From contig SJRY01000048.1 of the NCBI GenBank assembly GCA_011319805.1, positions 62,001 through 126,000 on the forward strand: a stretch of 64,000 nt of DNA, given 5' to 3'. The notes under the pieces were generated by a model. That model saw only the letters and a list, made by a program, of their open reading frames with translations. It had not been told where the DNA came from and did no database searches. The number at the start of each line of letters is the position of its first letter. The first letter of the stretch is position 1. Below, one piece after another: positions 1-11,843 of this stretch. This DNA is from Macrocybe gigantea. Lineage: Eukaryota; Basidiomycota; Agaricomycetes; Agaricales; Callistosporiaceae. A program made the translations under genes and the position numbers.

Positions 1-414
1 ATGACTTTCTGTTACTCTGCATTACCTTGGCTTCCCTGCCATTACTTTGACTTACATTTGCTCACACATTTTGGTGGCCGTCTTAGACGCCTGTGATTTG
101 ACTTGATGACTTGCATAGCATGCTTGAATCTGTGGCCTCATAGACGCCATTGATTTCAGGTGCCATGGCAGTCATGTGATCCATGGCGTCTAAGAGGCCT
201 AGAGGGAATGAGCATTTTCACTGGGGGGGTGGGTGAACACAGGTCATGTGACTGGGGGGGGGGGGTGGGGGGCAATAGACAGCAGCGGATAAGATGTGCG
301 ATTTCATGTAGATAGACCAGCCCTAGAGCCTCACTCACAGAGGCCTGTGGTCATGTGACCCCAGTGGAATTTCCTCAAACAGTTGAATTTCCCAACACTC
401 TTCCAATTCCCATC
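1..414. promoter_or_regulatory. G-rich upstream region with repeated TCATGTGA motif
   Basis: This stretch precedes the OrsD-like gene and contains no convincing coding sequence. The 8-mer TCATGTGA, which contains the E-box core CATGTG, occurs three times (172-179, 244-251, 351-358). Between the second half of the region lie two long G tracts (222-229 and about 254-272) that could form a G-quadruplex. Promoter function is inferred only from position and motif repetition; no TATA box or start site was identified. Confidence 0.35.
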
Positions 415-3400
415 ATGCAATCAAAGAGGAAACGGCCACAAGTCCTCATTGACATCAATCTAAACTCTTGGCCTGCCAATCCAGTCAGCTTTCTTTCCAA
501 CTTTTCACTGGTTTTTTCACTCCAATTTTCCCATTCCAGAAACGGCCAAGGTCTTCTGCCAGTGTATCCAAAGAAAATGGCCATTCCCATTCAGTTTTTT
601 ATCGTTCAGCAGATCAAGAAGGTAAATCCCCATCCTCAGTTGTAGCATACAAGTTTCTGACTTTTTCCGTTCCACTGCCAGGCAACGACAGTGACAATGG
701 TGACGATTCAGATGGTGAATCTGTATTCTTACCATCGACTCTTCCGATGAAGATGATGACGATGAGGGAGAACTGGTGCTTGAAAAATGTCCCAGCAAAT
801 TCCAAGCACATTCCAATCCCAAAACCTCTGGCCTGATTGTCCTACCTCCCCCAACCCCTCCTCCCACTTCCACCCCTGTCTTCGAAACTTATTGCTGCAA
901 TTGTGACCAGGCAGAGGGGGTCCAGAACAGCTCTGACAAATGTGATTCCAGATGCCTCATCCTTTCTCGTTTCAACATGGTGGTATATAAACCACTGTGT
1001 GCTGTGCTCTGCATATCCTGCCAGCGCCTTATTCCCTTGTCCATTTTACCAGCCCATATCCAAAACAAGCACCGCAACAAAGTGGGACAGAAGGTAAATG
1101 TGAGCACTCATCTAATTCAGCGTCATGTGGCAACGTCCTTTGGAATTCCAATGGACCAAAATGCACCCCGATTCACCGAATCAGCCTCAGTCGAGCCTCC
1201 CACTGGGATTCTGTCCTATCCAGTTCCTCACATCGAGGAAAAGCTTGGGTATGCTTGTCCTGCTGATGGATGCGATTATGTCTGTGTCTCGTTGGCAACT
1301 ATGAGGAATCACAAAATGGTCGAGGCAGGGAAGGGAAGGCTTCCCAGTCGGTTTCCTGCAGCCATGTTTCCCCGTGTAACAGTGCAACAACTCTGGCAGA
1401 CGGACGATACCTATACTCGAATTCTGAATCCTTCTTCCACTTCACCAATTCCTTCAGCCCCTTCTACAGACATCCCCAGCAGCCAGCAACGACGACTTCA
1501 ACAACATCTTCCTCCTCCTCCTCCTCGACGACGCTTGATGGAACCTTACTTCAGGAAGCTTTGGGTCCAGGTGCAGACACATCCATTGACGAACGGACGG
1601 CCTGGGCAAAAGCCTTGGGCTGGAACGACTGGCTCAAATCCCTTAAAGCGGCCGGTGTTCCATTGGATATCATGCAGAGTCTTGTCAAATGGACGGACGT
1701 TTCAGAAACCCATGCGTTTTATCATTCCCAGGTGGAAGCTGGTTTGCAGGTCTATCGGAGATCATGGGTGAAAAGCTATATGAAAGGAATCAACAACTGG
1801 CTCCTCACATGCTCTCCTATCATGAGGAATCTGGTGACCGTCAATCAGTAATGTTTTTTCTCTCCTCTTTTTTTTTTTTTTTGGGCTTTGGCATTCTCAT
1901 TAGCATCCATGCTGCCAGTTCCAGTTCCACATTCCGGCAAATCGGAAAGGGCAGTTTGTCTCGGTATGCAAGAGAGGCATCTGGTCCTGTCGGAGTCATC
2001 GTTCGCTATGACTACCTACCGGAAGAGATCAAAAAGCACTTGAGGCTGCGCCTCACACCCCAACAAACCAAAGCTCGGAACGATCTCATTGCCTTCCTTA
2101 CCCAGCCAGAACCTGATCTCGACGGTCTGGAGCTTGGTTCTTTATTTCATGCCTTGTTGGAGACCATTGTAAAGGAAGAGGTCCTCCTTGAGAACCGGCT
2201 TCAAGCACCTTTTGAAATGGCCCTCTGTTTGCAAAGCCTAAGGGAGGATTGGTCTTTCATGGATCCGCAACTTTTTACTCAACACTTGGCAGCACACATC
2301 TACCTCTTTCGGACGGTCGTTTGCCACTCCGTGCGCCTCTCTTTTCAAGGACTCAGCAAGTATTTGCCTTGGAACACCGATGCGGAGGAGGAAATGCAGT
2401 CCAACACAAGCAGCAGCAACGAGCCGCCGCCACCATCTCTTGCCAGGTTGGTTGGGACTTGGAAATTCAAGCTTCTCTGTTGCCTTCCTTGTTGCTGACA
2501 ATGTTTTCTTTTAGCACCTTTGAGGAAGCGCTTTGCTGGATTTCACCCCTTAAAAAGAACGGATCGGTTTATATCACAAACTATATCCTCATCCAATCCT
2601 TCTGGAAGGCCACCAATAAGGAGAGCCGATCGTTTCCGTCCAGTGCCATAGTGATTTGGAGCAAGGACAAGCTCCACCTAGAATTTCGGCGGCCAAAGTA
2701 TTCCCTTTCCCTTTCCCTGCTCGACTTCCGCATCCTTGGTGTAGAAACAGCACTGAGGGTATCCGAATCCCTACAAAAGCTGCTTCCGTCCGGTGCAGAG
2801 CGTATCCTTTCTCAATTCTCATTAGAGAAGCTTGTTGACGATCCTCTAAGCCCACAATCCATCCTTGATAACCCGTCAAATGCATGGGTACGAGAACTCC
2901 AAGAGGGGATGCTCAAGCTCTACCATGATTCCAAAGAAGAGAAGCTCCAGCTCTATCCCAATGGTGAGGCTTCTGACGAAGCATGGTCTCATTTCCAAAG
3001 GCTTGATCAAGAGTTCTTGCAAGAATTTTCGAGCCATTTCATGTCCACAGCGGCCTGCCCGCCTCGAGAGGCCACCCAGAGGTTCTTCCACTACCGGCCT
3101 TCTGATAAAGAAGGACGCCATCTATATCTCTTTGGCAACGATCTCGCCTTCTCTGGCGGAAAGGACAAAGCAGAGCATCTGCGAGAGTGCCGAAAGATCT
3201 CCCTCTTTGCACTTCCACCCAACGCAGCGATGGACTTGATGGTCTATCTGTTGTTTCCACGAGTGGCAAGTATCTACCGCAGCAAAGAAACAGGCCAACA
3301 CGCCATCGCAGTCTCTCAGCAGACGTTGATCTTCCTGGATGAGAAGGGGGAAATCTGGAAGGCAAGCACGATCAATCGCCACCTCAAACAAGTCACCGAG

Positions 3401-4902
3401 GAATATCTTCATGGAGCGTTGAACACCAAAGATTTGCGGCAAGTGAAGTCGTCCACCTACCTGGTCCACTTTCCGTCACTCGCAGCCTCTCAGGACCAGT
3501 ATGATCCCGGTTCCAAAGCTATGGATGACATTGCAGGACACGGTCCGATTGTATCCACCACAAACTATGGGAGGAGCAACTTGAGCGCTCGAAACGCTAG
3601 CACTGCCAGCACCACTGCCATGATCCAAGCGGCTCGAGTTTGGCAAGCTTTTCAAACGCTCATCCCCGTGAATTCTTCCTTTGATCGGGATTGCCGTGAA
3701 TCGCTACTGTTGCAGCGCGAGTCAAATTTGCAATCGGCGCTCGATGCTGCAAGACAACTTGTCCCTCATATTTATGGCCTTCCCATCTCGGGAGGAGCAG
3801 GAGCAGACGCCTTGTCCTCTACCTGTGAACGAGTCCAAGACTTGCTCAATCGTTATCCATTTCTTTTCAACGTGAGTCCAGTGCATCAAATTTGGCACCA
3901 TAAGCTAACCAGAAACAAAAAAACCTTTATGCTTTCATTCTTTCCTTTCATACAGGAGGAGACGGAGGTGTTTGGTGATGAAGTTCTCCTTATCACGACC
4001 GCCACTTCACTTTGGGGACCCAAGTTTTGGGAGAAGCGCATGCTCCTAAGTCCGCGGGATGCAGGAGGTCTGATTATCAATGACGTTGCAAATGCCATTG
4101 TTCGAGTATGGGAATGCTTCTTCCTTCTGTTTTGAACTATCTCTGCCATACTGATGCTCCTTCTCCCTTCAATTTTGCAGATTGTCTGGGCAATTGATGA
4201 GTATAGCATGGGCACCACGGGACACATTGACCCTCAACAAAATGCTGATTTCCTGCGACGATATCAGAATGTCCATAAGATGATGGTCAGTTACCTCGAG
4301 GACTTCAAGCGCGTTCAAGGCAAAGCCTGGATGGATTTTGTGGCACGCATCTGGGCAGTTCTTCCAACGTCCCAGCTGGAATCGGTGCAATTCAACTCGG
4401 TGTTACCGATCGGTGTTCCGCATAATGGGCTCAAGGCTTCAGCTTCGACTTTGGAGAGTATGTAACTGTCCCGGCATTTCATTCCTCATAACTGATTGTC
4501 TGTTGATGCTAGCGTCAGGTGCGCTAGCTGGAGAAAGTACTGGTGATTCTCAGGACGGGTTTGAAGCTTCCCCACTCCCTGAAAGAGCTTTGGGTAAGTG
4601 GTTCAATCTTGTTTGCATCTCTCCCGCTCTCCCACTGAGCCAAGCCCAACAATTCAGCAACCAGGTCGGAATCAGATGACCAGCTGCTTGTTCTCCTCAG
4701 TTGCTTCTGTGACCCCAAAATCTGGGAAGGGTGCCAGACCACCATGCCTGAGGCAACTGCACTCTATAATTCTCTTAAAGAGCAGGATCTCCGATTGCTG
4801 GATCTTCAGGACCCAGATCTTGATGTCCGGCTGATTAAAGAGGCAACGACTCTGACATTGGGAATGGCTCGAAAGTTGGCACAAATGGCGAGGAAAGGAT
4901 AA
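415..4902 (+). CDS. OrsD-like (DUF3505) C2H2 protein with recombinase-like C-terminus
   Basis: Large multi-exon gene. The start is taken at the ATG at 415 (MQSKRKRP), giving a basic, acidic-patch N-terminus. Around 980-1330 lies the family signature: CAVLCISCQRLI, an HIQNKH segment, then CPADGCDYVC followed by TMRNH. This is the arrangement of the OrsD/DUF3505 domain. The C-terminal half (about 2,000-4,902) includes segments such as KISLFALPPN, YLLFPRVASI and a G-H-x7-Y motif (GHGPIVSTTNYGRS) that recalls the HxxR/Y region of tyrosine recombinases. In Agaricomycetes such proteins are abundant and often sit near mobile or subtelomeric DNA. The reading frame shifts near 1520-1540 (a CTC repeat) and around 1745, so the gene may be imperfect. 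The stop TAA is at 4900. The family call is reasonably sure; the recombinase idea is inference. Confidence 0.6.
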
Positions 4903-5127
4903 ATGCCTCATCATGTGGTTTTTCTTTTTCCATCTCTTTGTTTTTTTGTTTTAAAAAACTTGTTGCAATGATGTGCATGCAATCTGTCATGTTGTGTTAT
5001 CCAGCAGCCTGAACCGGTTTTATGTCAAATGGATGCCATGATATTGACCTGAAAAAACCACCAATCTCATGTCATGTGGAATGTTGGCCTCCCCTCACCT
5101 TCATCCACCGTGCCTCTGTCTGCCAGC
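4903..5127. other. intergenic, no feature seen
   Basis: AT-rich stretch after the OrsD-like gene, with a poly-T/A run near 4940-4960. No open frame, RNA gene or repeat was recognised before the dispersed repeat that starts at 5128. Confidence 0.5.
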
Positions 5128-5580
5128 ATCAATCTGTCAGTCCCATGCACTGGTCACTGCTGCAAGATTGTTTGCATCTTATTTGGTCAATTATTTCGAG
5201 TTAATACATGCATCTTTTTAGATTTTGTGAGTTGCCAGTGCATATCAGAGCACCCTATCCTTGCCTTAAAAATATTTTGGGGAGCCCTGGATGCACTGTA
5301 CTTCAGCAGTGCTGAGCTCCATGGATTGCTTGGAGTCATGGTATGCAACATGTGATCAAATACAACTGCTCTTGGAGTTGTTTACATTGTATTTGGTCAA
5401 TTATTTCGAGCCAATGCGCTCCTTTTTTGAGATTTTTTGAGTTATCTGCAGATAGTACAGCTCCCTGCCTTTGACTTAAAAATGTTTCCAAGAGCACAAG
5501 ACCTGTGGTACTTTGGTAATGTGGGAGGTCATCATTTGCACAGTGTGATATCAATACCATACATGACCAAATACAGTGGC
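5128..5580 (-). repeat. dispersed 450-bp repeat, copy 1 (inverse of copy 2)
   Basis: The reverse complement of this segment is nearly identical to 30813-31262. Similarity begins at ATCAATCTGTCAGTCCC and ends at ACCAAATACAGTGGC, and flanking DNA differs at both ends. Internally it holds two diverged direct units of about 205 bp (5167-5372 and 5373-5580). Each begins with a TTGGTCAATTATTTCGAG core, has a TTAAAAAT block, and ends near CAAATACA. No coding function is evident. It could be a MITE-like element, a fragment of a larger transposon, or a solo terminal repeat; its ends show no clear terminal inverted repeat. Confidence 0.75.
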
Positions 5581-6686
5581 ACTGCCGGCAGTTGAAAAGT
5601 AAGGCTCCAACCGACCCACTTTTGGAAGCTCGGGTGCGATTGTGGGGTCACAGTTCCGACGTCCCGTACCATCGGCTGCAATCGAGCATGATGGGCGCTC
5701 TCCTGGATTGGGATGCCCAGCTCGCCTTCGACCCCGGCCTCGAAACGCCTCGAAACGCATCCGCGAGAGCCTTCAGACCAGAATCCACAACAGAATAGGC
5801 ACGGACATGGAGGGAACGAACTCCGGATCGTGGTCGCGTGCAAGAAACGGATTGAAATGAGGTGTGTGTCGACCTATCCTGTGTTTCGCGACCGCGCTGA
5901 CCCCCCAATTGTGCCTGTGAGGCCCTCAATTGAGGCATGCTCACTCGAGGCTGGTAAACAACCTCGATTGAGCATGTCTCATGTATTCCACCACTGATCG
6001 ATGACCGCTTCCAGACAGCTCTGCCTTCCACGGTCCTTGGGCATCCACGCTGCATCTCCGTCCAGCATGAGAGCGCCAGCACCAGTCGACGGAGGAGGAG
6101 GAGGACGAGGGAACGAAGGGTCAGAACGGCACTACGAGGAAGCAGACCTCTCGTCCATCTGCGATTTCGTTCCCATGTCGCTGCTGTGACTGATGCCGTT
6201 TCCTGTTTCTGTAGTGGCTTAAGCAGGCAGGACCTTCTCGGACTCGTCGCGCAACAGCCGGGATGCTGGCCTCAGCCTCAACGAAGCAAGATTCGGCACC
6301 CCACAGATCGAACGACGCTCAAGGAGCTCCGAGCGAAGCTGTTGGACCCAGCCTACGGCTTCAGGACGAACAGGCCTCGCCGCGGTGAGGTGCTGCCTGT
6401 CGAGGTGCATCCGGCCGTTGCTGCTCCTCAGGCCCTCCAGCTTCCGCACGTTCCGGGGAACCCTGGCATCGGTGAAGGTGTGGTAGGCACATTGTTCCGC
6501 TGCCGCCTCGTCACACTCAGCTCACCCCACTCCACCGGCAGGTATCAGCATCCACAACGGATCACAGGCGACCCGACGTTGGGCAGAACGCCATGCCCTT
6601 TGCAGCGTTGGTGGGTCCCCTCGCCCTTCCATGCGGGGGTTCGTGCTGAATCAATTTTTTCCGTCACTCAGCAACCCCATCAGTCG
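5581..6686 (+). other. unresolved region, possible 5' exons of the next gene
   Basis: Open frames on both strands are short. A plus-strand frame runs from 6186 into the gene at 6687. Intron-like borders are visible, for example a polypyrimidine-TAG acceptor near 6213 and a GTGAGG...CTCCAG pair near 6392-6450, so 5' exons may exist here. The segment 5592-5798 also has codon-like plus-strand sequence after the repeat. No product is recognised and the exon structure cannot be fixed from sequence alone. Confidence 0.25.
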
Positions 6687-7814
6687 ATGGCGCAGCCCCT
6701 GCGACTTTTCCTCGAGGACCAACGCAGCCCAGCCGGCGCACATCACGTATCCGAGGTCGTCAACGTTCCATTTGTCCCACGACCGATGGCGACCGGCGCA
6801 ACAAAATGGCAGGTGTTTGCGTGGGATGTCCTGCAACAATTGCAAGGCAGCCTGGCCGCGATATCCGGACCAGGTAGGCATCTCCTCGTCCTTTCCACGT
6901 CGCTGGTCATCCTTCTGAGTGACATGCCCTCCAGGTGAAGTCTTGCTCGGGACTCCGTACGTTGGGGATCCGAAGGTGACGACGTACTTTGAACGCGCCG
7001 CGATCTCGCGGCTGGTCCCTGCCACTTCTGCCGCATTGTTGGAGGTTTCTTCCGCTACACCCATTCCCGAGCTAACAATTCGCATTTATTCGGTGAGTTC
7101 CTATTCGTATTCTGCGGCTCTGATCTGTGTCAACCTGATCTGTGGGCTTTCAGGCTGGCGATCCAAGACTCCTGCCGACCAACATCGGTACGTACGTAGT
7201 GAATAACTTCACTGGACCATCTGCAAGATCACTCTTGTTCCCTCAGATTGTGAATTCGATCCCGGCGGCTCGTCCACAAAGCTGCTTCAAGTTGCTCGAC
7301 CGAGGAAGCTGCTCGAAGTCGCTCGGTTGAGGGCGGCCACGTCCAAAGGGAAGCACCGGGATGCGACGGACAAAGACGACATCGCAAGGTTGCGAGGCCT
7401 CGCTGCTGAACGCCCCGGCTATGAAGAGTTTCGTCAGTCCCATCATCACAGGCTGACGAATGCACAGGTCGTCCGTCACTGGAGGTTCGCCGTCCAGTTC
7501 ATGAAGGCCTATCTCGGGCAGCAACCGGGATCATTCGTGAGTGTTGCTTTTTCCTCCTCTTCGTTCTTGCTAACTGGTCCTATCTCACTCAGGACCATAC
7601 CATCACAAAGCGGTCTGTCTGCGCCGCCCTCAACATGAGCGATACGTCATTCAACCTGGCACGGGATGGCTGCAGGCTGCTAGACCTCTATGCAGAAGAT
7701 GGGATCCAACCGGCTTCCGAAGTGATCAGCCGCGTTTCAAGCAACGAGGTCTCGGGCAGTGGCACGCTATTGCAGTTCTTGCGCAAGTGGTACGACAACT
7801 CACGAAGGCAGTGA
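6687..7814 (+). CDS. hypothetical protein, five exons
   Basis: The ATG at 6687 opens MAQPLRLFLEDQRS. Four introns of about 50-60 nt with standard borders keep one frame: around 6874-6934, 7096-7153, 7189-7246 and 7537-7593. The last exon ends in KWYDNSRRQ, stop at 7812-7814. The middle of the protein is rich in basic residues (ARPRKLLEVARLRAATSKGK). The end has helical, non-repetitive sequence (TKRSVCAALNMSDTSFNLA). No known domain is recognised. Consistent splicing and even codon use support a real gene, but the true start may lie upstream in 5.6-6.6 kb. Confidence 0.5.
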
Positions 7815-9301
7815 ACCATTCCTGGCCAACATTTGTTTCCCCCCTCTTTTTTTTTTTGTTCCGTTTTCTTTTCCCTTCGACGTCTGTATCTCTCGATCAA
7901 ATCTGTATTGTAAAGCATGTGTATCGAATTGCCTCAAGATGACGGGCGTCCCACATCCTTCTCCACGCACTCTCGTCCATGAACCCCAGGCACTGTAGGT
8001 CCTCCTGCCCGCTCCCCACCATGCCCAGCTCTTTGGTGCAGCCTCATCACACCCTTCCCATCGGGATGTTAAGGCATTCATCCCATGCCTCAACCGCCAT
8101 CTTCATGACGACTGTGTCGGTCAACGGAAACCCGCCACAACGACGGCCGCTGGCACCGAGATGGGCCAGGCAGGCAGGACGGATCCAGCACACCATCCAG
8201 TGTGCTGGGATAGGGATACATGCCTTGTGTGAAGTCTTTCGTACAGTTGAAAAATCACTCGTTTAATTACAATAAAGTACCGTTGCAAGTAGCAAGTGAT
8301 TAATTAACTCAAAGAAACCTACTACATGATGAAAACTAAGAATGAAGTGAACGACTCGAACCTAGCTCGGATAGTTATCTATCATTTGGGTCTTTTCTTT
8401 TTTCTGCCTTCATGCTGCAATCAATGTTCTTCTAACGCAGGCAATGCGATTAATGCGAAGTGAGAATGAAAGGGTCAAACAAAAAACATGCGCGTCTATG
8501 TCGTTGTCTCATTTGCACCCTTGAAATGGACAGGGCATCCTTCCATTACCTGCTTAAAGTCCTACCAATCCGTATCAAACCGTGTTAATCTAAGTATGGA
8601 GATCACGTCCACATGAATGTTTCTCGTTGACCTCTCGCTTCGCACCGCAGGCGAAGAGGCCACCCCTTTTCTCACTAACGCCACACTTTGACAAACACTC
8701 ACTTTCGCACAGCAGACAATAAAAGATTATGAACTTGTCATTTCCGAAGTCCAAAATGCAAGAACAAAAGCAGCTATGGTAAAGCGAATATTGTACTGTA
8801 GTACGCAATGGCAAACACGGCAGATGGCAGATATGGCGTCGCGTTCGCTGGTAAAGGAAAAAGACGTTACAAGGAATAATGTACAAGAATAATGTTTACA
8901 AATTATGTACAGCGCTAAGCCCATTCCAATGGGAATGATGCCCTAAAAAAGAAAGAGACACGAAGCAGTACAGACCCGGAAAAGACCCAGATATGCGTTA
9001 TGAGGTGTTACTGGTACAAGGGGATAGTGCTGGACTCGATTAACCGATTGCGATGTCGACTTTTATTTTTGTGGAGGAATGGATGATCGAAAGCGTGTCG
9101 TGGTGTAGAGGGACAAGGACGCAATGATGACGATGACGTGAAAGAGACGTAAGGGGTAATCATTGTCAGCCATGATGCATGAGGGGGTATGATCGAAACG
9201 CGGAATCCAGGCGATAATAATATGCATTGATGAAGTTGGCAAGCAAAGCGAGTATGACATCGAAAGCAACAGATCAGACAATGATAAACGACGAAATATG
9301 A
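7815..9301. other. intergenic, no gene seen
   Basis: About 1.5 kb between the convergent 3' ends of the hypothetical gene and the Ecl1-like gene. It starts with a poly-T tract (about 7846-7860), which fits a 3' processing region. Only short open frames occur and none resembles a known protein. Confidence 0.5.
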
Positions 9302-10785
9302 TCATGTGCGTGTTGATGCTGGGAAGAGGAAGAGGCGCTTGAGCGGCTCTTCAACGAGAACCTCCACCTCAACCTCGGTTTCGACACCATCGACGGTGCG
9401 CTTTTCTCTGCATATTTCCTTTCTAGGAGGGAGACGCATGACTGGGTATGTCTTTACGTCAACATTATCATAGGACCATGATCGCGCTTTGAAAGAAAAA
9501 CAATTAGTCTGAAAGAAGAGGGTGGGTTGAACGGTGACGCTTACTTTCGACCGACGGTCGCTTGATCGTGTACAGCAATGATGAGGTGCTTTCTGACCTT
9601 TGGGCTTGGCAGTCCTCATCGCTGCTGCTGTTGCTGGGGTTGTCAAGAGATAGGGGGATCCGGACGCTTGCTTCTCCGGCAGCTGGATGGTCCGGACCAT
9701 GCACTGGACAATGACGAGCTCGAGCCACTGCGGATCTTCATCTTGACATCAGGCACGAGAAGCTTGCCCTCAGCGCCAGGCTGGACGAGAGGTCGGTCTC
9801 GCACAGTACTGGGGTGGGCGGAGAGACGAGGCGATGCACGCTGAAACGAGATGGCGGGGAGCCATAACATGAAACCGTGATTCGGATCGACGGGAAAAAT
9901 TTTCGGAAAACTTTGCGATTAGCTCCTCGGTGTCGTTGGGACAAGAGGATGAGAGGCAGCGAGGAGTGGCTGTGGATGATTTGAACGTAGACTGCACAAC
10001 CTTGGAGCGGTGTGAGCGCACAACAAAGGACCTGTAAGACTTGGTCTCCTCGGAGCTCTGCCGTGGGGATGTGAGACTATAAATGGTCGATCGCCACGCG
10101 TTGCTTCCATCCGTCCAACCTGGGACAGGTTTAGGAGGCTCCGAGATGATGTGACCATTGGTGTTTCGCCGCTGAGGTTTCGGGCACATCTCAGCGATGC
10201 GGCGTGCGGCCATCATGATGCCACTACTGTAGTCGAATGGCGACGGCTCATCTACCTTGGTGGCAGCACTGTCGGCGATAGGAGCGGGGGGCGGGAGAGG
10301 CGGGAAGTTGTAGATGGTGGCAAGGGTGGCCAAAGAGCGAGCCATGATCGTATCGGACTCGGGCTCGGTGGTCACGTTGGAAGCGGTGGTGGAGGTGGTA
10401 TTGGAGGAAGAGACGGATGATGCAGAGGGTTTGGCGAGGAGAGGATGCTGCGCAAATGGCGCAGACTGGCGGTCAGGATTGTAGTCATGAGGGATATTGC
10501 CGTGCAGGCTGTTGATGTCAGCCATCTGGCATTTGTCGGAGCAGTAGAGGGGGGTAGGGCCTTGGTCGATGACGGTCTTCATTTTGACTGGAACGCGCTT
10601 TGAAGCAGGTACTTGTTTGACATGACCTGTGCCTACCAGCAGGCCAGAGGGGCGTTGCTTCTGTCTTCGCGTGGACTGCGGGACGAAAGGGGAGGACCAG
10701 TATCGTTCGAGTATACAGGGACTTGGATTCGTTTTGGCTGTATCTGCCTGTCGCAAACAGGACACCAGGAAGTATCGGAGTCCAT
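9302..10785 (-). pseudogene. Ecl1-like life-span regulatory factor, frame-broken
   Basis: Homologue of the fungal Ecl1 zinc-binding family, small regulators first studied for chronological life span. The start at 10785 gives MDSDTSWCPVCDRQI, with the family CPVC pair near the N-terminus. TVIDQGPTPLYCSDKCQ supplies the second Cys pair. A conserved tail reads SWSYDNVDVKTYPVM and EPLKRLFLFP just before the stop at 9302. Conserved blocks lie in different frames. The first change can be a 41-nt intron (10676-10716). Another break falls near 9820-9880. A third coincides with a tandem duplication of GCTT (9666-9673 on the plus strand), whose removal restores the frame. A normal intron fits at about 9481-9545. 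Either the gene is decayed or the sequence holds indel errors. Confidence 0.75.
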
Positions 10786-11029
10786 TGGGAGGGTGGTTGT
10801 TCAGAGGGAAGCACGGGGTACGGGGTTTGTTTGCTGGTTATATACATTGATCATTCCCCCGTCCCGGTCGTCCCGGCCCTATTCCTTAATGAGCCACTGC
10901 GAGAACGAACAGCGAAAGAAAGGAAGGATAATCCGTTCGCTCCACGTGCAACTAGCCATACCCAACGTAGCCATCGTTGTCCGATACATATATGGTGTTG
11001 TTGCTGCCATAGCGGCGTCGCTTCTGTGA
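10786..11029. promoter_or_regulatory. 5' region of the Ecl1-like gene
   Basis: Roughly 240 bp upstream of the Ecl1-like ATG, containing a CCCCGTCCCGGTCGTCCCGG stretch at 10857-10876. No binding site is recognised. Promoter role is inferred from position only. Confidence 0.25.
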
Positions 11030-11551
11030 CTAGTGAAGTTGATGAGGAGGGGATGATCGGATCGACAACAGGGAAGATGACTGCGGCGGCGTTGCGGCTC
11101 CTGATACTGCACAGGCAGAGCGGGCAAGGGCCGAATGTTGTATACCATGCCAGGGCCAGACTGCTGCTGCTGATCCTCCTTGGAAGAACGAATTCTGCGC
11201 AGCAATCGGATCGACCATAGCCTGCTCACGGGACGCTGCAAAGTCCACCGAAGCCATGCCCAAATCCCAAAATGGTGTCATCTGCACAGACAGCGTCGAC
11301 ACGCTCGGCAGCTCCAAGGAAGGAGACGGCACAGCAGGCGAGGAGGGAGAAGGAGAAGTGGGCGATGGACTGTCCCGACCGTCAGATTTTGGTCCCGACC
11401 CAAACCGTAGCCCCGACTGTACCTCATTACTCAGACCGCCGTTCACCACCAGGAGCACACGCAGACGTGGGCATGGGGAGTGGCAATAAAACATCGTCAC
11501 AAGCAGACCCGCCTTCCTCTCACTGGCACCAGCACCTGAACCAGAGCCCAA
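11030..11551 (-). CDS. possible hypothetical protein, Ser/Pro-rich
   Basis: A 173-codon frame opens with MGSGSGAGASERKAG and is rich in Ser, Pro and Gly, with a run of SPSPTSPSPSSP. Short conserved-looking segments such as VQMTPFWDLGMASVDFA occur in the middle. The plus strand also has long open frames here, as expected in GC-rich DNA, so coding status is uncertain. No domain is recognised. It lies upstream of, and in the same direction as, the Ecl1-like gene. Confidence 0.3.
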   Translation of the reverse strand: MGSGSGAGASERKAGLLVTMFYCHSPCPRLRVLLVVNGGLSNEVQSGLRFGSGPKSDGRDSPSPTSPSPSSPAVPSPSLELPSVSTLSVQMTPFWDLGMASVDFAASREQAMVDPIAAQNSFFQGGSAAAVWPWHGIQHSALARSACAVSGAATPPQSSSLLSIRSSPPHQLH

Positions 11552-11843
11552 ACCCGCACTAGCCCCCTCGTCGCACCAATCTCCTCATCTCCATACATCA
11601 GCTATGACAGCTCCGCATTATACGATAGGTCATCCTTGTCATCCAACAGCAGCCTTTGCTTCGAATGGCAGGCACATGAGCGTGCTTTCTTGCCTTTACA
11701 CGGACGTGCTCACACCAGTGCCTAAGAAACAAAGGTTGCATTCTTGATGTTTCATTCTGACAGCTGCAAAGAGATTATTCTATTGTACATTCGGGTGAAT
11801 TGTGATGTATCGGACTCGACTGTTTGGGACCGAATGAAAATGT

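Noticed and set aside
1187..1390. Minus-strand open frames opposite the OrsD-like gene
   Set aside because: Shadow frames of the zinc-motif region; no independent support.
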